Part shown: one piece after another, positions 17,370 through 25,835 of the stretch
Numbering within the stretch: the stretch's first letter is position 1
Layout of the letters: every line of letters starts with the position of its first letter
Assembly (NCBI RefSeq): GCF_028607085.1
Contig: NZ_CP117411.1
Coordinates: 3,162,001-3,226,000 of the forward strand
Length of the DNA: 64,000 bases
Direction of reading: 5' to 3'
Origin: Sphingomonas naphthae
GTDB lineage: Bacteria; Pseudomonadota; Alphaproteobacteria; Sphingomonadales; Sphingomonadaceae
The notes under the pieces: generated by a model
What the model saw: the letters and a program-made list of their open reading frames with translations, nothing else
The model's database searches: none
What the model was told of the DNA's origin: nothing
Translations under genes and position numbers: made by a program

Positions 17370-18765
17370 GCCAACCCCCGCCCAGTGCCAGGAAGATGGC
17401 GATCTGGTCATCCACCAATTGCGCCTGCGCCGCCGCATTGGCCGCCTCGGCGCTCGCCAAGGTCCGCTGCGCATCGAGCAGCGACAGGAAATCGCCCCGG
17501 CCGAAGCGGAACAATTGCTGCGCCTGTCGCGCCGACAGCGAGGTGCTGTCGCGCGCCTTGGCCAATGCCCCGGCGCTGTCGCGATCGCGCGCATAGACTT
17601 CCAGCGACGTCTCCGTCTGGCGCAGCGCGCCCAGCACGACGCCGTCGAAATTCGCCAGATCGGCCGCGACCCGCGCGTCGGCCTGTTCGATCCGCGCCCG
17701 CACGACAGGCCGGTTGGGAAAGGACCAGCTGAGCAGCGGCCCGAGGCTGAAGCCGAAGGCGCTGGTCGATCCGGCATCGCGCAGCGCGCCCGTCAGCCCC
17801 AGCGATCCGCCGATGCTGACCTGCGGATAGAGATCGGCCGTCGCCACGCCGATCCGCGCCGTATCGCCCGCGATGGCGCGTTCGGCGGCGCGGATGTCGG
17901 GGCGGCGGCGGATCAATGCCGCGCCGTCGCCCACCGGTAGCGGCGCCGACAGCGCCGGCAGCACCGCGCAGGTGGCGACATCGCGCGGATATTCCGCCGG
18001 CGGCCGGCCCAGCAGGGTGGCGAGCAGGAACAGGGCAGTCTGCCGCCGCGCGACGAACACCGGGATCGTGGCTGCGCTCTGATCGACCGCCGCCTGCGCC
18101 CGGCTGACATCGAACGCCGTGCCGCGCCCGCCGGTCGCCAGCCGCCGGGTGGCATCCAGCGTGTCGCGCTGGAGCGCCACGATCCGCTGGTTCACCGCCA
18201 GCGCGTAATTGGCGCCGCATACGTCGGCATAGGCCTTGGCGGTGGCCGCCGCGACGCTGATCCGCACGGCGTCCCGCGCCGCCGTCACGGCCTCGCTGTC
18301 GGCCCGGGCCGCCTCGATCCCGCGCGCGATCTTGCCGCGCAGGTCGAGCGGATAGGAGGCGGCGAAGCCCAGATCATAGCCCACCACGCCGGGCAGATCG
18401 CCGCCCTTGCCCGAGGGCCGCGCGAGGCTGGCGCCGCCTTCCACCGTCGTCGTGAGCGCTCGGCCCGCCTGCGCCTCGCGCACCACCGCATCGGCGCGGC
18501 GGAGGTTGGCGTCGGCCACGCGCAGATCGGTGTTGGCGCCCAGCGCCTCGCCGACCAGCGCGTCCAGCCGATCGTCGGCATAGAGGCGCCACCAGCGATC
18601 AGGCAGCGGCGCCTGTGTGAAGGCGTCGCCCCCCGCCGACACGAACGGCGCGGTCGCCGCCGGGCGGCTCGCGGCGCTGTCGGTGGGCGCATGATAATCC
18701 GGCCCGGCCGTGGCGCAGGCGGACAGCAGCAGGCTGGCGAGCAGCGGCGGGAGAAAGCGGCCCAT
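17365..18765 (-). CDS. Outer membrane efflux lipoprotein, NodT/TolC family
   Basis: A 466-residue outer membrane channel of the TolC fold. The signal peptide has a lipobox LLSAC with C17 as the likely acylated residue, typical of NodT-type proteins. The body shows the two OEP repeats with long Ala/Arg-rich helices (RVADANLRRADAVVREA). It would form the exit duct of the efflux complex with the HlyD adaptor and FUSC pump upstream. I chose the ATG at 18765 (MGRFLPPLLAS) since a longer reading adds a non-signal Arg-rich tail. It is the last gene of the five-gene operon. Confidence 0.93.
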   Translation of the reverse strand: MGRFLPPLLASLLLSACATAGPDYHAPTDSAASRPAATAPFVSAGGDAFTQAPLPDRWWRLYADDRLDALVGEALGANTDLRVADANLRRADAVVREAQAGRALTTTVEGGASLARPSGKGGDLPGVVGYDLGFAASYPLDLRGKIARGIEAARADSEAVTAARDAVRISVAAATAKAYADVCGANYALAVNQRIVALQRDTLDATRRLATGGRGTAFDVSRAQAAVDQSAATIPVFVARRQTALFLLATLLGRPPAEYPRDVATCAVLPALSAPLPVGDGAALIRRRPDIRAAERAIAGDTARIGVATADLYPQVSIGGSLGLTGALRDAGSTSAFGFSLGPLLSWSFPNRPVVRARIEQADARVAADLANFDGVVLGALRQTETSLEVYARDRDSAGALAKARDSTSLSARQAQQLFRFGRGDFLSLLDAQRTLASAEAANAAAQAQLVDDQIAIFLALGGGWQ

Positions 18766-18770
18766 CGCCC

Positions 18771-19643
18771 TCAGCCCTTCACCGGCTCGATCGTGACGGT
18801 CGCGGTGCGGCCCGCGATCAGGCGGATGTCGCGCGGCACCTGCAACAGTTTCACCCGCACCGGAATGCGTTGCGCCAGCCGCACCCACGAGAAGGTCGGC
18901 TCCACCGTGGGCAGCAGATTGCCCGAATCGCTGCGGCTGGAGTCGTTGATACCGGAGGCGATGCTCTCGACCCGCCCGCGCACGTCCTGCGCCTCGCCCA
19001 TCAGCCGGATCAACACCGGCGCGCCGATCCGGATGCGCGGCAGCTTGGTTTCCTCGAAATAGCCCTCGACCCTGAGGCTGTCGCGGTCGATCAGCGCCAT
19101 CGCCTGCGTCCCCGCGCCGACATAATCGCCCGGATGCAGATCGAGATTGGTGACGACCCCGTTGACCGAGGCCTTCACCTCCGTCCGCCGCAAATTGAGC
19201 CGGGCGGCGTCGCGCGCCACCATCGCCTGCGCCAGCGCGGCCTCAGCCGTCGCGACCCGCGCGACATTCTGCTCGTGCGCCTCGGCCGCGACCAGATCGC
19301 CCAGCGCCAGATCTCGCCGCGCCTCGCGCTGCGCCTGCCCGAGCGTGGCGCGCGCGCTGGCGATCTGCGCGTCGGCCTGCTCCAGCGCCAGCCGGTAGCG
19401 CGGTCGATCGATCACGAACAGCAGATCGCCCGCGCGGACGTTCTGATTGTCGTGGATCGCCACCGCCGTCACCAGCCCGCCGATATCCGGCGTCACGCGC
19501 ACCACATCGGCGCGCACCCGCCCGTCGCGCGTCCACGGGCTGCGCTCATAGTGGGTCCACATCCAGATCGCGACGGCGAGCGCCACCGCGACGATCAGGA
19601 TGGTCGCGGCGCTGCGGGTGAGAAGGGGGATCAGTTTCTTCAT
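18771..19643 (-). CDS. HlyD family periplasmic adaptor subunit (AaeA-like)
   Basis: A 290-residue membrane fusion protein with one N-terminal membrane span (AATILIVAVALAVAIWMW), a biotinyl-lipoyl-like half motif (RVTPDIGGLVTAVAIHDNQN), a helical hairpin, and the partner half motif (VNGVVTNLDLHPGDYVGAG). The start ATG at 19643 overlaps the DUF1656 stop by four bases. Length and neighbours match the AaeA adaptor of aromatic-acid efflux systems. It links the FUSC pump with the outer membrane lipoprotein. Confidence 0.93.
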   Translation of the reverse strand: MKKLIPLLTRSAATILIVAVALAVAIWMWTHYERSPWTRDGRVRADVVRVTPDIGGLVTAVAIHDNQNVRAGDLLFVIDRPRYRLALEQADAQIASARATLGQAQREARRDLALGDLVAAEAHEQNVARVATAEAALAQAMVARDAARLNLRRTEVKASVNGVVTNLDLHPGDYVGAGTQAMALIDRDSLRVEGYFEETKLPRIRIGAPVLIRLMGEAQDVRGRVESIASGINDSSRSDSGNLLPTVEPTFSWVRLAQRIPVRVKLLQVPRDIRLIAGRTATVTIEPVKG

Positions 19644-19855
19644 GGGGTGATACCAAAGAGGGGAAGCAGAAAGGCCAGCAGGCCCAGGATCAGGACGAAC
19701 AGGCACAGATCGACGAGCGCCCGATAGGCGACGAAGCGATAGAGGCCGAAGGCGGCGAACAGCCGCACCACCACCGCCGTCAGCAGCGCGGCGGCGATGC
19801 CGAGCAACAGCAGGGTCGGCACGAAGACGCCACCGATCGAGACTTCGCCGATCAT
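19640..19855 (-). CDS. DUF1656 small membrane protein (AaeX-like)
   Basis: A 71-residue protein with two membrane spans beginning MIGEVSIGGVFVPTLLL, the DUF1656 pattern. AaeX-like proteins occur between the pump and adaptor genes in aaeXAB-type operons; their role is not established. It overlaps the neighbouring genes by 4 bases on each side. Confidence 0.9.
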   Translation of the reverse strand: MIGEVSIGGVFVPTLLLLGIAAALLTAVVVRLFAAFGLYRFVAYRALVDLCLFVLILGLLAFLLPLFGITP

Positions 19856-21894
19856 GCCGCGATGCTCCGATAGGCGGCTGCGCTTGGGAACAGATTTCGG
19901 CGCAGGCTGAGCAGCGCGAGCAGGCCGGTGCGGCGCGCGCCCGCATCGGGATGGCCGGCCAGCCGCGCCATCGCCGCGTCGATATGCGCGAGCAGGCCGA
20001 TCGGCGCGGGCTTCGGCGCATCGGGATCGAGCCCGCCATAATAAGCCCCGACATCCTCCAGCAGATGCGTCACCGGCGCGCGATCGGCGGGCGGCAGATC
20101 GAGGCGGAGCTGGCGCAGCTCGCCGATCGCCACGCCCGACCGCATGTCGCGCAACGCGTCGTAGATCGGCCGCCCGCTATCCCGCCCGCGCGCGGCGAGG
20201 CGCGGTGCGAGCAGCGCCAGCCGGTCGAGCATCCGGTTGATCCAGCCTTGCAGATCGGGCGCCGCCATCACGTTGCTGCGCGCGGCGATATCGGCCCAGC
20301 CGGCGCGGATGATGCGGCGGATCGCGCCCTCCGCTCCGGCCGAGCCCAGCAGCCCCGCCATCACGATCGCGAACCACACGCCCACCAGCTGCGCGATCGC
20401 GGCATTGGTGAAGATGGCGAATTCGTCGAGATAGCGATCCGCCAGCAAGGCCGGGCTGCCGAGCCCCAGCATCGCCGCCAGCGCTATCAGATTGGTGCGC
20501 GGCATCGCCATCATCGTGCCGCCGATCAGCAGCATTGGCGCCATCGCCGCCGCCAGCATCGGAAAACCGTCGATCCGGGGCAGGATCACGAAGCCATAGA
20601 GCAGGCCGACCAGCGTCGCGATGCCGGTGCCGATCATGAAGCCCTTGAGCGGCAGCACCGGATCGTCGGTGGCCGAAAAGAGCGCGAGGAACACGCCGGC
20701 CAGCATCACCGAGGTCGAAAACTCCGCCGATCCGCTGCCGATCCACAGTGCGCAGCCGACGACGATCGTGATGAAGGCGCCGATCGCCCCGCGCAGCGCG
20801 CCAGCATAATCGCGATGCAACGGCCGGCCGCGCTGGCCTTCCAGCAGGGTCGCGACGCGCGGCGTCACCGGGCGGCGGCTGTGGCTCAGCATCTGATCCT
20901 TCAGGTCGCGGCAGTCGCGGTGCGCGGCGATCAGGCGCGACAGGCGCGCGAGCAGGCTGAGGCGCAGCATGGCGCGCCAGCCCATCGCCGTCGTATCCGG
21001 CTCCAGCGCCGTGCAGCGCGCGCGCAGCGCCTCGGCAGCGGCATGGCGCACCTCCGCATCGTCACCCGGATCGCCCAGCCAGTCGCGGACGTCGACGATC
21101 AGCGCCGCCAGTTCCGCCGGTAGCGGCCCTTCCTGACGCAAGGTGGCCAGCCGATCGTCGACCGCCGCGCCCAGCGGCAGCAACAGGGCGAGCTGATCCT
21201 GCAACGCGCGCACCGTCTGCACGCGCGGCGACAGGCGCGAAATGTCGAACGGCAGGTGGCTGGAAAGCTGATGCAGCTCCAGCACGTCCTGCGCCAGCCG
21301 CTGCCGCTCCGGCGCGATGGTGGGCGCCGGCACCTCGCCCAGCGAATCGCGCGACCAGCGTTCGGCATCGCGCAGGATCGTGGCGACGCGCGCGAACAGC
21401 AGGTCGGTCACACTGCCCGGCAGGATCAGGCTGTGGACCAGGCTGCCACAGGCGATGCCGATGATGATCTCCTGCGCGCGCAGCACGGCCACGGTGAAGA
21501 TCTGGTCCGGCGTCTCGACGCTGGGGAATACGATCAGGCAGGCGCTATAGCCCGCCAGCACGAACATATAGGCGCGCGGGGTGCGATCGAGCAGCGAGAC
21601 GAACACGCACAGCCCCAGCCACGAGGCCATCGCCAGGGTGAGCAGTTCGGGCGAATTGACGAGCGGCGGCACCATCAGCACCGCCATCGCCCCGCCGACG
21701 ATCGTGCCGATCACGCGATAGACCGCCTTGGAGATCACCGCGCCCGCCAGCGGCTGCGCGACGATATAGGAGGTCAGGAACGCCCAATAGGGCCGCTCCA
21801 GCCCGATGCTGAGCGCCACGAACAGCGCCAGCATGGCCGCCACGAAGCATTTCAGGGAGAAAAGGGCGGGCGCCCAGCCAAAACGATCGGTCAT
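19852..21894 (-). CDS. FUSC family inner-membrane efflux pump (AaeB-like)
   Basis: A 680-residue protein with two blocks of membrane spans separated by a cytoplasmic region, as in the fusaric-acid resistance/AaeB family. The N-terminal block has ERPYWAFLTSYIVAQP, the second block RGAIGAFITIVVGC. It should export aromatic or hydroxylated acids or related toxic compounds, driven by the proton gradient, with the adaptor and outer membrane partner below it. I chose ATG 21894 (MTDRFGWAPAL), whose ATG overlaps the marR stop (ATGA); the longer reading adds 15 residues inside marR. Confidence 0.92.
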   Translation of the reverse strand: MTDRFGWAPALFSLKCFVAAMLALFVALSIGLERPYWAFLTSYIVAQPLAGAVISKAVYRVIGTIVGGAMAVLMVPPLVNSPELLTLAMASWLGLCVFVSLLDRTPRAYMFVLAGYSACLIVFPSVETPDQIFTVAVLRAQEIIIGIACGSLVHSLILPGSVTDLLFARVATILRDAERWSRDSLGEVPAPTIAPERQRLAQDVLELHQLSSHLPFDISRLSPRVQTVRALQDQLALLLPLGAAVDDRLATLRQEGPLPAELAALIVDVRDWLGDPGDDAEVRHAAAEALRARCTALEPDTTAMGWRAMLRLSLLARLSRLIAAHRDCRDLKDQMLSHSRRPVTPRVATLLEGQRGRPLHRDYAGALRGAIGAFITIVVGCALWIGSGSAEFSTSVMLAGVFLALFSATDDPVLPLKGFMIGTGIATLVGLLYGFVILPRIDGFPMLAAAMAPMLLIGGTMMAMPRTNLIALAAMLGLGSPALLADRYLDEFAIFTNAAIAQLVGVWFAIVMAGLLGSAGAEGAIRRIIRAGWADIAARSNVMAAPDLQGWINRMLDRLALLAPRLAARGRDSGRPIYDALRDMRSGVAIGELRQLRLDLPPADRAPVTHLLEDVGAYYGGLDPDAPKPAPIGLLAHIDAAMARLAGHPDAGARRTGLLALLSLRRNLFPSAAAYRSIAA

Positions 21895-22346
21895 GGCTGG
21901 ATGCGGCGATCGGCGATCCGCTGCGTCACCGCGTCGCACAGGCGGAGCGTCGCCTCGATATCGGTGGAGGGCACGTCGGCGAGCAATTCCGCCCGCAGCG
22001 CCACGAACGCCGCCTCGATGCCCGCCGCCAGTTCATGCCCCTGCGCGGTCAGCACGAGGTGGTTGGCGCGGCGATCCTCGGGATCGGTCCGCCGCTCGAC
22101 CATGCCGGTCGCTTCCAGCTGGTGCAGCGTGCGGACGAGCGACGGCTCGGTCACGCCGATTTCGCGCGCCAGATCGCTCTGCCGCGCACCCTGCCCCATG
22201 CGATCGAGGTGGACGAGGCACCAGCCGGTCGAATGCGACACGCCCAGCCGCGCCAGCGCCAGATCGGCCACCTGCTGCCACGCGCGCGACACGGGGTTCA
22301 ACCGCCGCGCCAGTGTCCGTTCGAGATCCGCCCGAGTCATTTCCAT
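21891..22346 (-). CDS. MarR family transcriptional regulator
   Basis: A 151-residue winged-helix regulator of the SlyA/MarR type: the recognition region is RQSDLAREIGVTEPSLVRTLHQLE and the wing DPEDRRANHLVLT. It heads the efflux operon and overlaps the pump gene by four bases. A perfect palindrome covers its start codon (22338-22369), so it very likely represses itself and the pump, and releases DNA when a phenolic or similar ligand binds. The second in-frame ATG lies two codons later. Confidence 0.93.
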   Translation of the reverse strand: MEMTRADLERTLARRLNPVSRAWQQVADLALARLGVSHSTGWCLVHLDRMGQGARQSDLAREIGVTEPSLVRTLHQLEATGMVERRTDPEDRRANHLVLTAQGHELAAGIEAAFVALRAELLADVPSTDIEATLRLCDAVTQRIADRRIQP

Positions 22347-22369
22347 TAGTTAGCACACTAATGGAAATG
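22338..22369. promoter_or_regulatory. Probable MarR operator overlapping the marR start
   Basis: A 12-bp perfect inverted repeat, CATTTCCATTAG and CTAATGGAAATG, around an 8-base spacer TTAGCACA. The left arm covers the marR start codon and its next codons, so a bound dimer would block initiation. Such AT-richer palindromes of 16-30 bases at the first gene are typical MarR operators. The block stands out in this GC-rich background. Confidence 0.8.
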
Positions 22370-22474
22370 CACAAGGTTGCGATTTGAAACTTTGCTGAAT
22401 CTGGTAATGGGGCATGCAGACCAGCCCGTCACCAGATCGGCGTTTCGGTGCCTCGGCTCGGAGGCTGGTTGCAA

Positions 22475-23293
22475 TTAGCTCGACCCAGCCGTCGGCTCGT
22501 CGAAAATGAAGCCATTGGCACGCAGATAATCCGCATTCTCGCGAACAGCCCTGGGCAGGCGGTCAAGCGAAGTCACGCTCAGTTGGTGGATACCGAAGAA
22601 CGACCGTTTTTCGAGAGACCGCAATATCTTGACGGGATCGACATTGACCCTTGCTTCCGGCTCGACATGGGAGAAGGAATTCATCTTCAGAAGGATCTTT
22701 TCGGAGCCCCCCAGCCAACTGAGATGCCATCCCGCATGACCCATGACATCGGCGCGTCGTTCGGGATCATCGTCGCTCAGGAGAGTCTGCCGCTCGAACC
22801 GTGGAGCGTTCAGATCGGGGACGTAGCGGCGTATATATTGCGCCGGAGCCGCATAGGCCATGTTCCACACGACATCGCTCACCCAGTTCAGATAGAAAAT
22901 GTAGGTTTCCATCTGCAGAAACGTGATTTGCTCGACCGGCTGGATCCTCTTCACCACGTCGGCACGCACGATTTCGTCAACGTCGGAAATTATGATGATG
23001 TCGGCATCTGCCGCATCTTCAAATCCCCGCGAGAGGGCGTTGCGTTGGCCGAACTCTCGCTGCCATGGCGTTTCCGCATCGTAGCGCCCGTCGAACACGA
23101 AATGCCTGATCTTCGGCAGAAAACGGGCAAACCGCTCCTTGTTATCCTGAAAATGGAGCGGCTTGGCGTCCCCCTGGAACGTCGTATTGGATTCGACGAT
23201 CACAAAGACATCGATGACCGGATCAAGTTCGTTCAGCCGAATTTCGAGAAGATCGATCTCGTTGAAGACCATGAAACAGTCGTAGACTTTCAT
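22475..23293 (-). CDS. Glycosyltransferase family 17-like protein
   Basis: A protein of about 272 residues starting MKVYDCFMVFNEIDLLEIRL, close to the N-terminus of GT17 (beta-1,4-N-acetylglucosaminyltransferase-like) proteins; VIVESNTTFQG and the aspartate-rich IIIISDVDEI (likely the nucleotide-sugar/metal site) follow. Family members occur in bacterial surface-polysaccharide clusters, but here no other glycan gene is near. GC content is visibly lower than in flanking genes. A GTG codon at 23296 is an alternative start. Substrate unknown. Confidence 0.82.
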   Translation of the reverse strand: MKVYDCFMVFNEIDLLEIRLNELDPVIDVFVIVESNTTFQGDAKPLHFQDNKERFARFLPKIRHFVFDGRYDAETPWQREFGQRNALSRGFEDAADADIIIISDVDEIVRADVVKRIQPVEQITFLQMETYIFYLNWVSDVVWNMAYAAPAQYIRRYVPDLNAPRFERQTLLSDDDPERRADVMGHAGWHLSWLGGSEKILLKMNSFSHVEPEARVNVDPVKILRSLEKRSFFGIHQLSVTSLDRLPRAVRENADYLRANGFIFDEPTAGSS

Positions 23294-23504
23294 CACCCAT
23301 CCAGTTCCGATTACGGCGGCGATCGGCGCCCGAGGCCGCGCAAGCCGATCGCAGCCTAGCGTAGCAAGTCAGGAGATTGCCAGTTCGCGCTTCGATCAAG
23401 GTCGGAGACGAGAAGGAGCCACGCAACGAGACAGGTCTGGCCTCCGATCCGGACCAGTCCTTCGCACAGCTTCGACCAGAGGGTATCGTATCGCTGTCCG
23501 ATTG

Positions 23505-23580
23505 TGGTGCCCGGGGACGGGATCGAACCGCCGACACCGTGATTTTCAGTCACGTGCTCTACCAACTGAGCTACCCGGGC
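23505..23580 (-). tRNA. tRNA-Phe (anticodon GAA)
   Basis: The reverse strand reads GCCCGGGTAGCTCAGTTGGT at the 5' end, with an anticodon loop CTGAAAA (GAA) and a TPsiC arm GGTTCGATCC. The acceptor pairs GCCCGGG with CCCGGGC, and CCA is encoded. The cloverleaf is complete at 76 bases. Confidence 0.98.
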
Positions 23581-23653
23581 TCACGCCATTGCTGGCGGAG
23601 CGGGGCCTATAGGGGCGGGGCGGGTTGCCTGTCCAGCCCCAAAAGACGAGGCC

Positions 23654-23845
23654 TCAATCGCCCGAATCGCGATCCTCCTCGTCCACCGGCGGGCCGGGGA
23701 TGCGATGCCCGTCGGACAGCCATTGCAGCAGATCGCGATCGCGGCAGCCCTGGCTGCAAAAGGGGATGTGCGCGGCGGCGGAGGGCTTGCCGCAGGTGGG
23801 GCAGCCGCTGCCGCGACGGGCGCGTTCAGGCTTGATGTTCGACAT
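23654..23845 (-). CDS. yacG: DNA gyrase inhibitor YacG, zinc-binding
   Basis: A 63-residue protein with four zinc cysteines, C15-x2-C18 and C30-x3-C34 (CPTCGKP and PFCSQGCRDRDLLQWL), which is the YacG signature. YacG binds the C-terminal part of GyrB and prevents gyrase from binding DNA. The start overlaps the end of the upstream RNase E/G-like gene by 20 bases. Two in-frame ATGs lie close together; I chose MSNIKPERAR. Confidence 0.92.
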   Translation of the reverse strand: MSNIKPERARRGSGCPTCGKPSAAAHIPFCSQGCRDRDLLQWLSDGHRIPGPPVDEEDRDSGD

Positions 23846-24818
23846 GGACATGGCCGGCGGATATGGCGAGCGCCGCCTCCGCCCGCAAGGCGATGCCCGC
23901 ACCGACGCGACGGCGCAGTTCCTCGATCCAGGCGGGTGCCAGCTTCGCGACGACGGCGGGCGCCGCCACCAGCGTCCGCGCGCCCGCCCCCGGCTCGCGC
24001 TCCGCCCGGCGCAGCAGGGCGAGCGCGGCGGCGAGCGCGGGATCGTGCTGCATCAGTTCGGGGATCGACGGGCGCAGGCGCCGCCGCACGATCTGGAGGA
24101 AGCCGAAGCCGTTGAAGGCGGTGCGCTCGAACGGCGGCGGCAGCGCGGCATCCAGCGCGGCGGCGGCGGCCTGCCGCTCGGCCTTGCCGGCCAGGGTCGG
24201 CAGATCGATGCCGATCGACCCGCCGATATCGAAGCGGCGGATCGCCGCCCCGCTCATCCGCGCGCCGATCACCGCCAGCTCGGCCGGCGCGCGCGTCCCG
24301 TCCACGTCGATCAAGGTCATCGCCGGGGTCAGCGAAATCTGGAGCCGGGCCGCGTCGCGCGCGACGATCCCGCTCGCCGCCTCGCCCAGCGCCTCGGACC
24401 AGCCCGCTGCCTCCAGCGCATCGGGCTGGTGCCCGGCCAGCGTGACGACACGATGCCCGCCCGCCGCGATCCGCTCGGCCAGTGCGGGCGCTTCGCGCAA
24501 GCTCGCCTCGGTCGCGCGCAGCCGGGCCGGTTTCATCGCACGCCCCTCGGGGATCGCCTCGCGCGCCACTTCGGCATGGATCGTGGCGCCCTCGGGCGTG
24601 GCCGGCGGCACCGTATCGAGCAAGGCCTCGCCGCCATCGGGCAGCTCGACCAGCCCGCGCCCGGTCGCGTCCGCGCGGCGGCGCAGGCGGACGGGCAGCA
24701 CCGCCCCGGCCCGCACGCCGGCGCCCGCGCGCTCGATCAGCACTTCCAGAATGTCGCCGCCATCCACCAGCGCGGCGCGGGCCTCGCCGATGCCCGCTTC
24801 GTAAATCCACTCAGCCAT
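23826..24818 (-). CDS. Ribonuclease E/G family protein, short and divergent
   Basis: A 330-residue protein matching only the catalytic core of RNase E/G. GGSIGIDLPTLAGKAERQA aligns with the catalytic VIDFIDM segment of RNase E, and FGFLQIVRRRLRPS with its FGLLEMSRQRLSPS. The N-terminal S1-type RNA-binding part is shortened, and no CPxC zinc-link cysteines are present, so tetramerisation and full activity are doubtful. The neighbourhood infA-maf-this-yacG is a recurring alphaproteobacterial cluster. It starts ATG at 24818. Confidence 0.8.
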   Translation of the reverse strand: MAEWIYEAGIGEARAALVDGGDILEVLIERAGAGVRAGAVLPVRLRRRADATGRGLVELPDGGEALLDTVPPATPEGATIHAEVAREAIPEGRAMKPARLRATEASLREAPALAERIAAGGHRVVTLAGHQPDALEAAGWSEALGEAASGIVARDAARLQISLTPAMTLIDVDGTRAPAELAVIGARMSGAAIRRFDIGGSIGIDLPTLAGKAERQAAAAALDAALPPPFERTAFNGFGFLQIVRRRLRPSIPELMQHDPALAAALALLRRAEREPGAGARTLVAAPAVVAKLAPAWIEELRRRVGAGIALRAEAALAISAGHVHVEHQA

Positions 24819-24829
24819 GGGGAGCCCCC

Positions 24830-25411
24830 TCAGACAAGCGGATATCCGGCCGACACGAGCAGTGCCCGCGTCTCGAACAGCGGCAGGCCGACGACGCCCG
24901 AATGGCTCCCCGCCAGCATCCGCACCCACGCCTCGGCATGGCCCTGGATGGCATAGCCGCCCGCCTTGCCCTGCCACTCGCCGCCCGCGACATAGGCGTC
25001 GATCTCGGCGGCGGTCAGCGGCTTGAAGGCGACGATCGTGGTGGACAGGCGATGGCGCGCCGCGCCGTCGGGCAGGATCAGCGTCACCGCGCTCAGCACG
25101 CGATGCCGCCGGCCGGAGAGCAGGCCGAGGCATTCCCGCGCCGTCGCCTCGTCCTCGGCCTTGGGCAGGATGCGGCGGCCGGCGGCGACCACCGTGTCGG
25201 CGGCCAGCACCAGCGCGTCCGGGTGGCGCGCGGCGACGGTGGCGGCCTTGGCAGCGGCGATGCGGCGGGCGTAAGCGGGCGGCGCCTCGGCGGCGCGCGC
25301 GCCTTCGTCGATGTCGGCGGGGTCGATCGCGGCCGCCGTCACGCCGATCCGCGCGAGCAGCTCGACCCGGCGGGGGCTGGCGGAGGCGAGGATCAGGCGG
25401 GGCTCAGGCAT
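24830..25411 (-). CDS. maf: Maf-like nucleoside triphosphate pyrophosphatase
   Basis: A 193-residue protein of the Maf/Ham1-like fold starting MPEPRLILASASPRRVELL, the Maf signature SASPRR. The central LAADTVV and KAEDEATARECLGLLSGR motifs bind nucleotide and metal. Maf proteins hydrolyse canonical or modified dTTP/UTP-like nucleotides and can arrest cell division when overproduced. It lies between infA and the RNase E/G-like gene on the same strand. Confidence 0.94.
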   Translation of the reverse strand: MPEPRLILASASPRRVELLARIGVTAAAIDPADIDEGARAAEAPPAYARRIAAAKAATVAARHPDALVLAADTVVAAGRRILPKAEDEATARECLGLLSGRRHRVLSAVTLILPDGAARHRLSTTIVAFKPLTAAEIDAYVAGGEWQGKAGGYAIQGHAEAWVRMLAGSHSGVVGLPLFETRALLVSAGYPLV

Positions 25412-25427
25412 CGCGGCCCGGCCGGCC

Positions 25428-25646
25428 TTACTTGAAGCGATAGGTGATGCGACCCTTGGTCAGGTCGTACGGGGTCAGCTCGACCAGCACTTCGTCACCC
25501 ACGAGCACGCGGATGCGGTTCTTGCGCATCTTGCCCGCCGTGTGGCCGAGGATGACATGGTCATTCTCCAGCCGGACGCGGAACGTGGCGTTGGGCAGCA
25601 GTTCGATCACCTGCCCGCGCAATTCCAGAAATTCTTCCTTGGCCAA
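25428..25646 (-). CDS. infA: Translation initiation factor IF-1
   Basis: A 72-residue S1/OB-fold protein, the exact family size, starting [40 protein letters not shown] and the end [15 protein letters not shown] are characteristic of IF-1. It binds the 30S A site during initiation. It heads the infA-maf-RNase E/G-yacG cluster and diverges from thrC across about 190 bases. Confidence 0.98.
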   Translation of the reverse strand: MAKEEFLELRGQVIELLPNATFRVRLENDHVILGHTAGKMRKNRIRVLVGDEVLVELTPYDLTKGRITYRFK

Positions 25647-25835
25647 ACCTTCGCGCCCTCGATCTTCATGCTGTCCGAAAAAATTCGCGCCGCCTTAGCG
25701 CCGGGCGGGGCAAAAGGGAAGGCGCGTGATTCAGCGGCATAGCGGCCGTGGCGGCGCGCCATTTTCGGCGCCGGATCCGCCCGGACAAGGTTTGTCTGGA
25801 GTCTTTGGCCCCCTGCCGCTAAGCGCGCGACCGAT

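Noticed and set aside
17365-22346. Resistance to a named drug for the efflux operon
   Set aside because: The FUSC/AaeB family exports varied aromatic acids and the sequence gives no substrate.
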